This document shows, piece by piece, positions 56,092 through 64,000 of a DNA stretch of 64,000 bases; within the stretch, counting starts at the first letter, position 1; each line of letters starts with the position of its first letter. Below the pieces are notes generated by a model. That model did not search any database. It was not told the DNA's origin and saw only the letters and a program-made list of their open reading frames with translations. The stretch spans positions 1,521,985 to 1,585,984 of the forward strand of contig NZ_LDAS01000001.1 in assembly GCF_001020565.1 (NCBI RefSeq), written 5' to 3'. The DNA comes from Maribacter thermophilus. GTDB taxonomy: Bacteria; Bacteroidota; Bacteroidia; Flavobacteriales; Flavobacteriaceae. A program made the position numbers and the translations under genes.

Positions 56092-59001
56092 TTAATTTAC
56101 AATGGAGTCGTAAATAGCTTGTTGAATCCTGGTTCTTAACCCAGATTTAACTAAAAGTGTATTGGAAGCGGTAGGGTATGTTCTGTTCGATAAAAAGACA
56201 TATACGATCTCTTCTTCTGGATCCGCCCAAGTATATGTACCCGTAAAACCACTATGTCCGAAGCTTTTTCTAGAAACACACCCGCAAGTGGGGCCACTAT
56301 GTTCTAGTTGCGGTTTATCAAAACCAACGCCCCTTCGCACATTCTTATCGCAAAAATAGCAGGTGTTGAATTTTTTTACCGTTCTCGACTCAAAAAACTT
56401 TGTACCCCCATAATACCCATTTTGCAAATACATCTGCATAATTTTGGCAATATCGTTGGCATTACTGAACAATCCTGCATGACCACCTACTCCTCCTTGC
56501 ATGGCAGCTCCCATATCATGAACATACCCTTGCACCGTCTGATATCTGTAGTAATTATCTTCTTCTGAAGGAACTATTTTGTTCTTAGGAAACTTCTCTA
56601 ACGGATTATAGGTAGTGTAATTTGCACCGATTCTTTTATACAGGAAATCATCGGCCAATACATTCAACTTTTTACCGTAGGTGTCTTCTATGTACTTCTT
56701 CATTACATAATAAGGAACATCACTATAACGATACCTGTTCGACTTTAAATCTTGTCGACCAATACGATTGTAGATCGAGTCGTTATAAGCATCCGTCAAA
56801 TACAAATGATCTGCGACTTTAACCGAAAAGCCCGGCATGGGTTCACTTCTATAAAATTCTTTGGACGGTTTTCTGTCCTCATCGAGGGTTCTCACATAAA
56901 AAGGAATCCAGGCAGGTAGCCTACCGTAATGGGAAAGAGCCTTTAATACCGTCACATTTTTTATTTCGGTATTGGAATAATCGGGAATAAGTTCTTCAAA
57001 TGTATCGTTCAAGGCTATTTTTCCCTCCTCTTCCATTTTCATGATCATGGGTAAGGTCGCCAATATTTTTGTTAAGGAGGCGAGATCGTAAATATTCTCA
57101 TTGGTGATTTTCGTATTGGCATCATACGTAGGTTTTCCAAAACTCTTGTTATAGACCACTTTCCCCTTTCTAGCCACCAAAACTTGAACCCCCGGAAACA
57201 TAAGACTATCTAGACCATGTTGTACCAACTTGTCAACTTCCTTTAGTCCCTCGGAACTGAGTCCAACCCGCTCCGGTATACTATACCCCAATCTTTTCAA
57301 CGATTTTATCTGAACCCCACTACCCACTTTAAAATCGGCGCCCGCGCTTACGGGCAACTTACCTGTGGCCGGAATGGCTCCAAACAGCAATTCTGCCGTT
57401 TTCGTTTGTGCTATTTTACTGTTTTGGTACGATACTACAACGGCATCAATATTTTGAAAGGTAGAAACTGCGGACAGTGCATACGGTTTTGCAAATACAC
57501 ATAGAATAAGGTTTGAGGTCCTTAAATTAGAAATTTCCTGTAACCACGATAGCTCCCTATCGGAAAACTTATACGATTTCCATGGACTATCATTACTTTT
57601 ATGATGCCCAATAATTACCAGATTATAATCTGATAACTGGTTCTTTACTTCGGTAATATTATTGCCGTTTATTTGGGTTACCTCCGCATATTTGTTCAAG
57701 GCATTAAAAAAAGCATCGTTGGATGCATCGCCAAACTTCACATAAGCAATTTTCTTGTTCTGTAAGTTTTTGATTCCTATGAGATCAAATTTATTCTTTA
57801 CAACGGTAATCGCATTTTCTATGGCCTCTTCATATATCAGATCATCTTCCCTAGAATTTAAGTCCTCATAAAGATTTTCAATTTTAATGGAATGATAATT
57901 ATGGAGTCCTACCTTGTATTTGGACATCAGGATTTTCTTTACGGACAAAGACAATCTCTCTTCACTGATTTTACCATCATTATAAGCTTTAATCAACTTG
58001 TTTTTAGCCTCAGATACATTCTCTGGCATTAACAAGATATCGTTGCCTGCCATAAATGCGGCCAACTCTACATCTCCATCTGTACCAAACTTGGAAGCCC
58101 CTTTCATATTTAGTGCATCTGTGAACACCAAGCCCTGAAACCCCAATTCCTCTTGTAAGATCCCTGAAATAATTTGTTCCGACAATGACGAAGGTAAACC
58201 TTCTTTTATCTCCAAAGAGGGTACTTCTAAATGGGCTACCATTACACTGCTAAGCCCTTGATCTATTAATTTTTTAAACGGATATAGCTCTAAGCTATCC
58301 AATCTTTCTCTTGAGAAGGGTATCAAAGGTAAATCTTTATGGGAATCAACCGCCGTGTCTCCGTGTCCCGGAAAATGTTTCCCACTAGATAGTACTCCTG
58401 CTTTTTCCATCCCCTTCATAAACGCAATTCCCTTATTGGTTACGACGTCTCTTGTTTCCCCAAAAGACCTATTTCCTATTATAGGATTTTTAGGGTTTGT
58501 ATTGATATCTATGTCCGGGGCAAAATTAATATGAACCCCAAGTCGCCTTGCATGTTGCCCTATCCTATACCCTACTTTTTCTACGATATTATCATCTTGT
58601 ATGGCCCCCAAAGTCATGTTCCATGGAAAAGCATAAGTAGAATCCAAACGCATTGCCAACCCCCATTCGGCATCCATACCGACCAATAAAGGTATTTTAG
58701 AAACCGACTGAAATTCGTTGCATAACCTAGCCTGTCTTACGGGACCTCCTTTAGAAAAAATAACCCCTCCGATATGATGGGTCTTAATAAGTTCTTTAAT
58801 TTTGTTGGCGTTCGATGTCTTTTGGTCAGAGGTAACACTAACCATAAACAGCTGTCCTATTCTTTCTTCTAAAGACATTCTTTGGTACTGCTCATTCACC
58901 CATGTTGCCTGGGCAAGGCTGTCTTTACTAACCAAAGGATTTTGTCCAAAAAGTTGAAAAAAACCAAAAAATGTTATGATGCAAACTATATAAGGGCGCA
59001 T
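56092..59001 (-). CDS. GH3 beta-N-acetylhexosaminidase fused to a serine hydrolase (beta-lactamase fold)
   Basis: This 969-residue exported protein has a signal peptide. The GH3 domain (about 35-560) resembles NagZ: KHFPGHGDTAVDSHKDLPLI carries the His/Asp loop, and VFTDALNMKGASKF carries the nucleophile-type Asp near 295. A second domain (about 590-960) is beta-lactamase/penicillin-binding-like, with DLASLTKILATLP (Ser-x-x-Lys, Ser near 642) and HGGHAGLFSNANDIAKI further on. Such fusions are common in Flavobacteriia and are thought to act in peptidoglycan turnover. It heads the bshA operon in transcription order. Confidence 0.9.
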   Translation of the reverse strand: MRPYIVCIITFFGFFQLFGQNPLVSKDSLAQATWVNEQYQRMSLEERIGQLFMVSVTSDQKTSNANKIKELIKTHHIGGVIFSKGGPVRQARLCNEFQSVSKIPLLVGMDAEWGLAMRLDSTYAFPWNMTLGAIQDDNIVEKVGYRIGQHARRLGVHINFAPDIDINTNPKNPIIGNRSFGETRDVVTNKGIAFMKGMEKAGVLSSGKHFPGHGDTAVDSHKDLPLIPFSRERLDSLELYPFKKLIDQGLSSVMVAHLEVPSLEIKEGLPSSLSEQIISGILQEELGFQGLVFTDALNMKGASKFGTDGDVELAAFMAGNDILLMPENVSEAKNKLIKAYNDGKISEERLSLSVKKILMSKYKVGLHNYHSIKIENLYEDLNSREDDLIYEEAIENAITVVKNKFDLIGIKNLQNKKIAYVKFGDASNDAFFNALNKYAEVTQINGNNITEVKNQLSDYNLVIIGHHKSNDSPWKSYKFSDRELSWLQEISNLRTSNLILCVFAKPYALSAVSTFQNIDAVVVSYQNSKIAQTKTAELLFGAIPATGKLPVSAGADFKVGSGVQIKSLKRLGYSIPERVGLSSEGLKEVDKLVQHGLDSLMFPGVQVLVARKGKVVYNKSFGKPTYDANTKITNENIYDLASLTKILATLPMIMKMEEEGKIALNDTFEELIPDYSNTEIKNVTVLKALSHYGRLPAWIPFYVRTLDEDRKPSKEFYRSEPMPGFSVKVADHLYLTDAYNDSIYNRIGRQDLKSNRYRYSDVPYYVMKKYIEDTYGKKLNVLADDFLYKRIGANYTTYNPLEKFPKNKIVPSEEDNYYRYQTVQGYVHDMGAAMQGGVGGHAGLFSNANDIAKIMQMYLQNGYYGGTKFFESRTVKKFNTCYFCDKNVRRGVGFDKPQLEHSGPTCGCVSRKSFGHSGFTGTYTWADPEEEIVYVFLSNRTYPTASNTLLVKSGLRTRIQQAIYDSIVN

Positions 59002-59096
59002 GTAATTTGAATGTATGGAAATAACTTAAAACCCCGAAAATTATTGCATTTCACCGATAAAACCTAATAAAAATGGTGTTTAACAAAAGATTGGGA

Positions 59097-59579
59097 CTAC
59101 AAAAAACGGGCGTGCCAACTCTCGGATGCAGGCACCTCCCAGTGCTCTTTATATTCTCCTTTTGTGGCTACTAGATTATTAAAAACAATGGTATTCTTTG
59201 AAATTGCCTTTTGTTTGGCCATGGCCTTAAAGTCTAACAATGTCTTGTAGGCCACATATTCACCTTGCTTGTAAGACACGTTCATTTTGTCTAACAGCTC
59301 AACGTTGTACTTTTTTTCCAAAGCCTGTATAAAATGAACCGAGGCATCAATGGAGCAACCAGTGGCCGCTTGGTTTCTTTGGTCCAGGGCTATGACCAAA
59401 AATCTATTATACCTTATTTCATACCCCGCTTCCAAATCCTTTCCATGAGCGGTCCAATTCTCGATAAATGTATTCAACTCTTCTTTTATCTGAGCCAACT
59501 CTTCTGGGGTAAAACTCCTATTGGCTTGATAAATCCATACCCTTGAACTATCCGATAACCTATCAAAATCCACTAACAT
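59097..59579 (-). CDS. Conserved Bacteroidota protein of unknown function
   Basis: This 160-residue soluble protein is of a type often labelled ABC-transporter ATPase in Bacteroidota databases, yet it shows no Walker A or B motif, so that label should not be trusted. Visible features are WIYQANRSFTPEE near the N-terminus, RFLVIALDQRNQAATGCSIDASVHF with a conserved Cys, and the C-terminal HWEVPASESWHARFL. It follows the Fe-S protein gene by 54 bases and is transcribed with it. The function is unknown. Confidence 0.75.
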   Translation of the reverse strand: MLVDFDRLSDSSRVWIYQANRSFTPEELAQIKEELNTFIENWTAHGKDLEAGYEIRYNRFLVIALDQRNQAATGCSIDASVHFIQALEKKYNVELLDKMNVSYKQGEYVAYKTLLDFKAMAKQKAISKNTIVFNNLVATKGEYKEHWEVPASESWHARFL

Positions 59580-59633
59580 TATTCCTTCTATATTTTAATA
59601 TTTGTATTATCTTTTTTCTATTCAAGAAAAAAC

Positions 59634-60425
59634 CTATAAATCCTGGGCATTGGCAATTAGCTCTGCTATATCCAAAACTGCTATCGAAGCTTCTTTTTCC
59701 TTGCTTTTTACGCCATCGGTCATCATGGTATTACAAAAGGGACAACCAGCGGCAATAATCTCGGGTTTAGTTTCCAAAGCCTGTTCGGTGCGCTCCACGT
59801 TGATATCCTTATCCCCTTTTTCGGGTTCTTTGAACATTTGGGCTCCTCCGGCACCACAACATAACCCTCTTTGCTTACAGCTTTTCATTTCTACCAGCTC
59901 AGCATCCAATTTTCTTATAAGATCTCTAGGAGCTTCATACACATTGTTGGCCCTACCTAAATAACAAGGGTCGTGATATGTTATACGTTTTCCCTTATAA
60001 CTACCACCTTCCATTGTAATGCGGCCTTCTTCCAACAACTGTTTAAGAAACTGGGTATGGTGCACTACTTCATAATTACCCCCAAGACCCGGATATTCGT
60101 TCTTTAACGTGTTAAAACAATGTGGACAGGCCGTAACTACCTTTTTCACCTCATAAGCGTTCATCACCTCTATATTGGTCACCGCCTGCATTTGAAATAA
60201 AAATTCGTTACCGGCTCGTTTTGCCGGATCACCGGTACAACTTTCCTCTGTTCCCAAAACTGCAAATGACACATTTGCCTGGTTCAGTATTTTAACAAAG
60301 GCCTTGGTTATCTTTTTGGCCCTATCGTCAAAACTTCCTGCGCATCCTACCCAAAACAGTACTTCTGGCTTTTGGCCCGAAGCGAACATTTCTGCCATTG
60401 TAGGTACATTCAATTCACTTGCCAT
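59634..60425 (-). CDS. (Fe-S)-binding CCG-domain protein (HdrB/LutA-like)
   Basis: This 263-residue protein has two cysteine-rich CCG domains of the heterodisulfide-reductase B type. The first is spread over VGCAGSFDDRA, ESCTGDP and TACPHCFNTLK; the second over YHDPCYLGR, GLCCGAGGAQMF and AAGCPFCNTMM. These domains hold an unusual cubane iron-sulfur cluster or act in thiol/disulfide or keto-acid electron transfer. It is 14 bases after the membrane Fe-S protein gene, so the two probably form one electron-transfer complex at the inner face of the membrane. The donor and acceptor are unknown. Confidence 0.85.
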   Translation of the reverse strand: MASELNVPTMAEMFASGQKPEVLFWVGCAGSFDDRAKKITKAFVKILNQANVSFAVLGTEESCTGDPAKRAGNEFLFQMQAVTNIEVMNAYEVKKVVTACPHCFNTLKNEYPGLGGNYEVVHHTQFLKQLLEEGRITMEGGSYKGKRITYHDPCYLGRANNVYEAPRDLIRKLDAELVEMKSCKQRGLCCGAGGAQMFKEPEKGDKDINVERTEQALETKPEIIAAGCPFCNTMMTDGVKSKEKEASIAVLDIAELIANAQDL

Positions 60426-60439
60426 TTCATTGTTTTTTT

Positions 60440-61765
60440 TTAAGATTCTTTGCTCCAGTTAAGACGATCCATTTGGTTAAAGGGCCAAGGCGCCCCGTTG
60501 TTTTCTATATTGCCCATCATATTATTTAAGTCGGATGGTGCCGCAGATTGCTCCATAACCAAATATTGTCTCATATCCATAATTATGGACAATGGGTCTA
60601 TACTTACAGGACAAGCTTCTACACAAGCATTGCACGAGGTACATGCCCATAATTCCTCCCGGGTTATATAATCGTCTAAAAGTTGTTTTCCGTCTTCTTT
60701 GAACTCCCCCTTGTTCTTATCCATGATCTTACCCACTTCTTCCAACCTATCACGGGTATCCATCATTATTTTTCGGGGAGATAATTTTTTACCGGTCAAA
60801 TTGGCGGGACATTCACTTGTACACCTACCACATTCCGTACATGAATAAGCATTTAGAAGTTGTACCCAATTTAGGTCGGTTACATCAGATGCCCCAAATT
60901 TCTCTGGTTCGGAAGCATCTTCGGCAGGCGCCGCGAAGGGATCTGCAGATGGATCCATCATAAGCTTAACCTCATTGGTTACCGATTCTAAATTCTTAAA
61001 CTGTCCCTTAGGCGTTAATTTACCATAAAACGTATTCGGAAAGGCCAAAAGAATATGTAGATGTTTTGAATAATATAGGTAGTTAAGAAAGAACAATATA
61101 CCAACAATATGCATCCACCATGTAACCCGTTCCAACAAAATCAAATTAGAAATGGACATATCTGCGAACAACGCAGAAATATATTTACTTACCGGAAAAG
61201 ACCCTGCCTGTACATAATGGTCCGCACCCAACTGCTGTAATTGAAAATCTGCTGCGTTCATAGTTAAGAACAAAAGCATTAAGACCAACTCTATATACAA
61301 GATCAAATTACCATCCATCTTGGGCCATCCTTTCATTTCGGGCTTAAAAAAACGCTTTAACCGAATAATATTTCTACGGATCCAAAAAATGGTAACGGAA
61401 ACAATTACCAGCAAGGCCAATATTTCAAATGAGGCGATCAAAAAATCATACAAACCTCCCAAGCCCGCAAAAACCCTGTGAGTGCCAAAAATACCATCAA
61501 TGATTATTTCCAACACTTCTAGGTTGATGATGATAAAACCCAAATACACTATAATATGGAGTATACCGGGAATTGGACGAACCACCATTTTTGTTTGCCC
61601 CAAGGCAATTCGGGTCATATTAGCCCATCTTTGAGACCGGTTATCACTGACATCGACATCCTTACCTAAAAGAATATTTCTTCTTAAACGAAAAATATTT
61701 CGAGTAAAGAACCCTATCCCTATCACAAGAATGACAACAAAAAGAAAATTAGGTACATATTGCAT
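60440..61765 (-). CDS. Membrane (Fe-S)-binding protein, HdrC/GlpC-like with cytochrome-b-like helices
   Basis: This 441-residue protein has about five N-terminal transmembrane helices (to roughly residue 230), then a soluble part with two [4Fe-4S] motifs: CTECGRCTSECP and CTSCNACVEACP. This is the domain plan of membrane-bound HdrC/DsrMK-like electron carriers. It begins 5 bases after the MlaD gene ends and is followed by the CCG-domain gene after 14 bases, so it should be co-transcribed with both. It likely passes electrons between quinones and the CCG protein. The physiological reaction is not evident from the sequence. Confidence 0.86.
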   Translation of the reverse strand: MQYVPNFLFVVILVIGIGFFTRNIFRLRRNILLGKDVDVSDNRSQRWANMTRIALGQTKMVVRPIPGILHIIVYLGFIIINLEVLEIIIDGIFGTHRVFAGLGGLYDFLIASFEILALLVIVSVTIFWIRRNIIRLKRFFKPEMKGWPKMDGNLILYIELVLMLLFLTMNAADFQLQQLGADHYVQAGSFPVSKYISALFADMSISNLILLERVTWWMHIVGILFFLNYLYYSKHLHILLAFPNTFYGKLTPKGQFKNLESVTNEVKLMMDPSADPFAAPAEDASEPEKFGASDVTDLNWVQLLNAYSCTECGRCTSECPANLTGKKLSPRKIMMDTRDRLEEVGKIMDKNKGEFKEDGKQLLDDYITREELWACTSCNACVEACPVSIDPLSIIMDMRQYLVMEQSAAPSDLNNMMGNIENNGAPWPFNQMDRLNWSKES

Positions 61766-61770
61766 AACAA

Positions 61771-62733
61771 CTATTCTATTTTATCTGCTGGATCTTCTTC
61801 GGGAACCTTATATTCTTTTTGTTTTTTACCAAAGACAGATACATTCACATAACGTTTTGGGTTTAACCTAAAATCTTGCAACAACAAATCCAATTCCCTA
61901 GAGGCACTATTCAGGTTAGAATACAGCTCTTCATCGTTCATCAATTTACCAAGGGTACCATCGCCTTGGTCTATTTTGGACATGATATCATTTAAACTAG
62001 CCATTGTAGATTCTAAACTGGACAGCGTTCTGCCTAGTCCGGCGTTGTTCAGTGTATCTGAAAGTTCCGCAAAATTATGGGTCAATCGCTCAAAATTATT
62101 TAAAGAACTATCCAATTTGCTCTCATTGTTTTTTAAAATATCATTCAATACCCGTGCACTACCGTTAAGACTTACCATAAGTTCGCTCAGACCATTAATG
62201 GCCTTTCGCAAATCTTGCTTTGTATTACCGCTTAAGACATCGTTTACGTTTATTAGCACCGAGTCAGCGTCTCCCACCGCAGATTCGAACTTTTTGAACA
62301 AAGGGGTAAGTTTTTGTTGAGCGAGTTCTGTTAGGCCAGGCCTGGTCTGTGTGTTTAGGGTATCTCCAGATTCGATGGCGCGGGCACCATCGAAAACAGG
62401 TGTTATCTGTAGTCCTTTACCTCCAATAATACCGGTATCGTACAACTCTACGGTACTGTTCTTCGAAAACTCAAAATCACTGCTCACCGTAAAGGTGACC
62501 ATAAGGTTTCCTTTGGTATCCAGAAACTTTATATCATTTACCTTTCCTACCCCAAAGCCGTTTATAGAAACGACGGTCCCTACTTGCAAGCCTCCTACAT
62601 CGGGGTAAATGGCATACAATGTCTTACTGTTGTCAAAAAGTGGAGTGGACTTTAAATAACTAAACCCCAATATGAATAAAAGTATTCCTCCAATTACTAT
62701 AATTCCGGTTTTAATTTCTCTGGATAGTTTCAA
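61771..62733 (-). CDS. MCE-family (MlaD-like) lipid-transport protein
   Basis: This 320-residue protein has one N-terminal transmembrane helix (TGIIVIGGILLFILGFSYL) and an MCE domain (about 38-115). The domain contains VGGLQVGTVVSINGFGVGKV and LYDTGIIGGKGLQI, the conserved edges of MlaD/YrbD proteins. The rest is a long amphipathic helix region (about 130-285) rich in Leu, Ser and Asn, as in periplasm-spanning MCE proteins. It would bind phospholipids in transit between membranes. The gene follows the amidase gene by 59 bases, an arrangement I believe is common in Flavobacteriia. Confidence 0.9.
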   Translation of the reverse strand: MKLSREIKTGIIVIGGILLFILGFSYLKSTPLFDNSKTLYAIYPDVGGLQVGTVVSINGFGVGKVNDIKFLDTKGNLMVTFTVSSDFEFSKNSTVELYDTGIIGGKGLQITPVFDGARAIESGDTLNTQTRPGLTELAQQKLTPLFKKFESAVGDADSVLINVNDVLSGNTKQDLRKAINGLSELMVSLNGSARVLNDILKNNESKLDSSLNNFERLTHNFAELSDTLNNAGLGRTLSSLESTMASLNDIMSKIDQGDGTLGKLMNDEELYSNLNSASRELDLLLQDFRLNPKRYVNVSVFGKKQKEYKVPEEDPADKIE

Positions 62734-62792
62734 GTAATCAGTTTTACGGTTATCAACAAAATTAGAAATAAATATTATATCAGTAAGATTTA

Positions 62793-64000
62793 TTATAAAT
62801 CGTCTTGCAGCTCTTTTGGAACAGGTACCCTTTCCCCATCCTTATATGCTACAATATAAGCAGAGGGATAGCCTGTTCTAACGGCCTTGGCTTGCATCAT
62901 CTTTGCTTCCCGATACGAATGCGTTTCCCCATACATGTATCTAAAAAGATTTTTATAAGGCTCTTTAGAAAGTTGTGACAGACCTTTAAAATTTGCGGCC
63001 TCCAACGGTAAATTTTTACCACTTGCCATTAATTGGACCTTAAAAATCAGCTTTTGATCATTGCTGCTCTCAGATATCTTTGGCTTCTTTTCCGATTTTA
63101 CGTCGACTACTTCTTTTACTTCTTCTTTTTTCGGAAGTTCTTTTTCTTTAGCATCGTCTAAAGTGGGTTTCGGCTTGTTTTCAGGTACTACCACGGCCAC
63201 GATCTCTCCCGTTTGTTTCTTTTCTTCGGTTTTTTTCTCGGGCTCTTTTATTTCCGGAGCCGAAATTTCAGAACCGACAAGAGAACTATTACTTGTTGTT
63301 TCGTCTTTATATTTAAGAATGGCATCCGCTATTGCAGCTCCCATTTCCGATTGTCCTTTCTTAGAATTCAGATAGGCCCCTTCTTCTTTATTGGTCAAAA
63401 AACCGGTCTCTACAAGAACACTGGGCATAAAGGTCTGGTGCAACACAATAAAACCGGCCTGTTTCACCTTACGATCATTACGCTTTAACCTACCCGACAT
63501 ATTATCTTGTATTTTTTTTGCCAATGCAATGCTTTGATCCAAAAATTCTTCTTGCATTATGGTAAGACCGATAACCGATTCTGGAGAATTGATATCGTAA
63601 TCTGCATAACGAGTTTCATAATTGTCCTCTAAATAGATTACAGAGTTTTCCTTTTTTGCAATCTCGAAATTTTGTTTGTTGGCATGGAGCCCCAGTACGA
63701 AAGTACCCGCACCATGTGCATCTGAAGTATGTGAGTCGCAATGTACCGAGACAAAAAGATCTGCATTTGCCTTATTGGCAATCTCCCCTCTTACATAAAG
63801 ATCTATAAAGGTATCGTCCTTTCTAGTATAGATTACTTTAATATCCTTATTCTTAGATAGTATCTCCCCTACTTTCAATACAATATTAAGGGCTATATTT
63901 TTTTCCAAATATCCATTTCCCAAGTTTCCCGGGTCGTGGCCACCATGTCCAGCATCCAGAACAACAACAAAGGGATCAGTGTCCTCGACCGCATCATAAT
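62793..64000 (-). CDS. N-acetylmuramoyl-L-alanine amidase (5' end beyond window)
   Basis: The reading frame runs off the window edge at 64000. The visible part starts before VVVLDAGHGGHDPG, the zinc-binding N-terminus of amidase_3 enzymes, and continues with GYLEKN (zinc-ligand Glu), VSVHCDSHTSDAHG (zinc His) and VLVETGFLTNKEE (catalytic Glu). It cleaves the bond between MurNAc and the peptide stem at cell division. The C-terminal 170 residues include a Lys/Glu-rich linker and a SPOR-like module (IFKVQLMASGKNLPL to the end) that would target septal peptidoglycan. The start at 63923 is only an internal TTG, so the true N-terminus is missing. Confidence 0.93.
   Translation of the reverse strand, partial: YDAVEDTDPFVVVLDAGHGGHDPGNLGNGYLEKNIALNIVLKVGEILSKNKDIKVIYTRKDDTFIDLYVRGEIANKANADLFVSVHCDSHTSDAHGAGTFVLGLHANKQNFEIAKKENSVIYLEDNYETRYADYDINSPESVIGLTIMQEEFLDQSIALAKKIQDNMSGRLKRNDRKVKQAGFIVLHQTFMPSVLVETGFLTNKEEGAYLNSKKGQSEMGAAIADAILKYKDETTSNSSLVGSEISAPEIKEPEKKTEEKKQTGEIVAVVVPENKPKPTLDDAKEKELPKKEEVKEVVDVKSEKKPKISESSNDQKLIFKVQLMASGKNLPLEAANFKGLSQLSKEPYKNLFRYMYGETHSYREAKMMQAKAVRTGYPSAYIVAYKDGERVPVPKELQDDL

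Noticed and set aside
59097..59579. ABC-transporter ATPase label for the 160-residue protein
   Set aside because: No Walker A, Walker B or signature motif exists in the sequence.

Overview
The window looks like chromosome of a marine-type member of the Flavobacteriaceae (Bacteroidota). This rests on three very large secreted proteins with type A C-terminal sorting domains of the type IX secretion system (T9SS), Bacteroidota-style -7 boxes (TAnnTTTG), a bacillithiol gene (bshA), a low-GC background, and typical flavobacterial neighbours such as an OmpA-type porin, a GH3/serine hydrolase fusion, an MCE protein and HdrBC-like Fe-S proteins. No genus can be assigned from sequence reading alone.

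Region 1 (1-19.2 kb, + strand) is a Wzx/Wzy-type exopolysaccharide locus entered part-way through. It encodes the WbpP/TviC epimerase and TviB dehydrogenase pair (UDP-GlcNAc to UDP-GalNAcA), a surface beta-helix lyase-like lipoprotein on its own terminator-bounded unit, a TupA-like ATP-grasp protein, seven glycosyltransferase loci (one split by a frameshift), a Wzy polymerase, a Wzx/MurJ-type flippase, an asparagine-synthetase-like protein, a DegT-like protein and the initiating PglC/WcaJ-type sugar transferase. Together they suggest an amidated or aminoacylated uronic-acid polymer. A FemAB/GNAT-like gene follows on the - strand.

Region 2 (20.7-47 kb) holds two giant paralogous T9SS cargo proteins. 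Each has a soluble PQQ-dependent (glucose/sorbosone) dehydrogenase propeller fused to a diheme cytochrome c and ricin-type lectin domains. One then carries four F5/8C (discoidin) domains separated by Ig-like domains in a GC-rich 756-bp tandem repeat that contains a 1-base deletion; the other carries five PKD domains. They lie in opposite orientation around a compact biosynthetic cluster: a methyltransferase, a hybrid NRPS-PKS-aminotransferase megasynthase (A-PCP-KS-AT-ACP-AMT), a terminal NRPS module (C-A-PCP-TE) and a dedicated Sfp-type phosphopantetheinyl transferase. Read collinearly, this line makes a beta-amino (possibly 3,4-diamino) acyl unit joined to a second amino acid, probably glycine. 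It is the best candidate here for an undescribed system.

Region 3 (47.1-53.1 kb) has a serine-type class II tRNA-like element with an abnormal anticodon arm, an FAD/NAD(P)-binding protein, a third secreted quinoprotein-dehydrogenase-like T9SS protein and its overlapping lipoprotein partner. Region 4 (53.2-64 kb, all - strand) is housekeeping: OmpA-type porin, lipoprotein, bshA, GH3/serine hydrolase, a conserved hypothetical, two Fe-S proteins, an MCE/MlaD protein and an N-acetylmuramoyl-L-alanine amidase cut by the window end.
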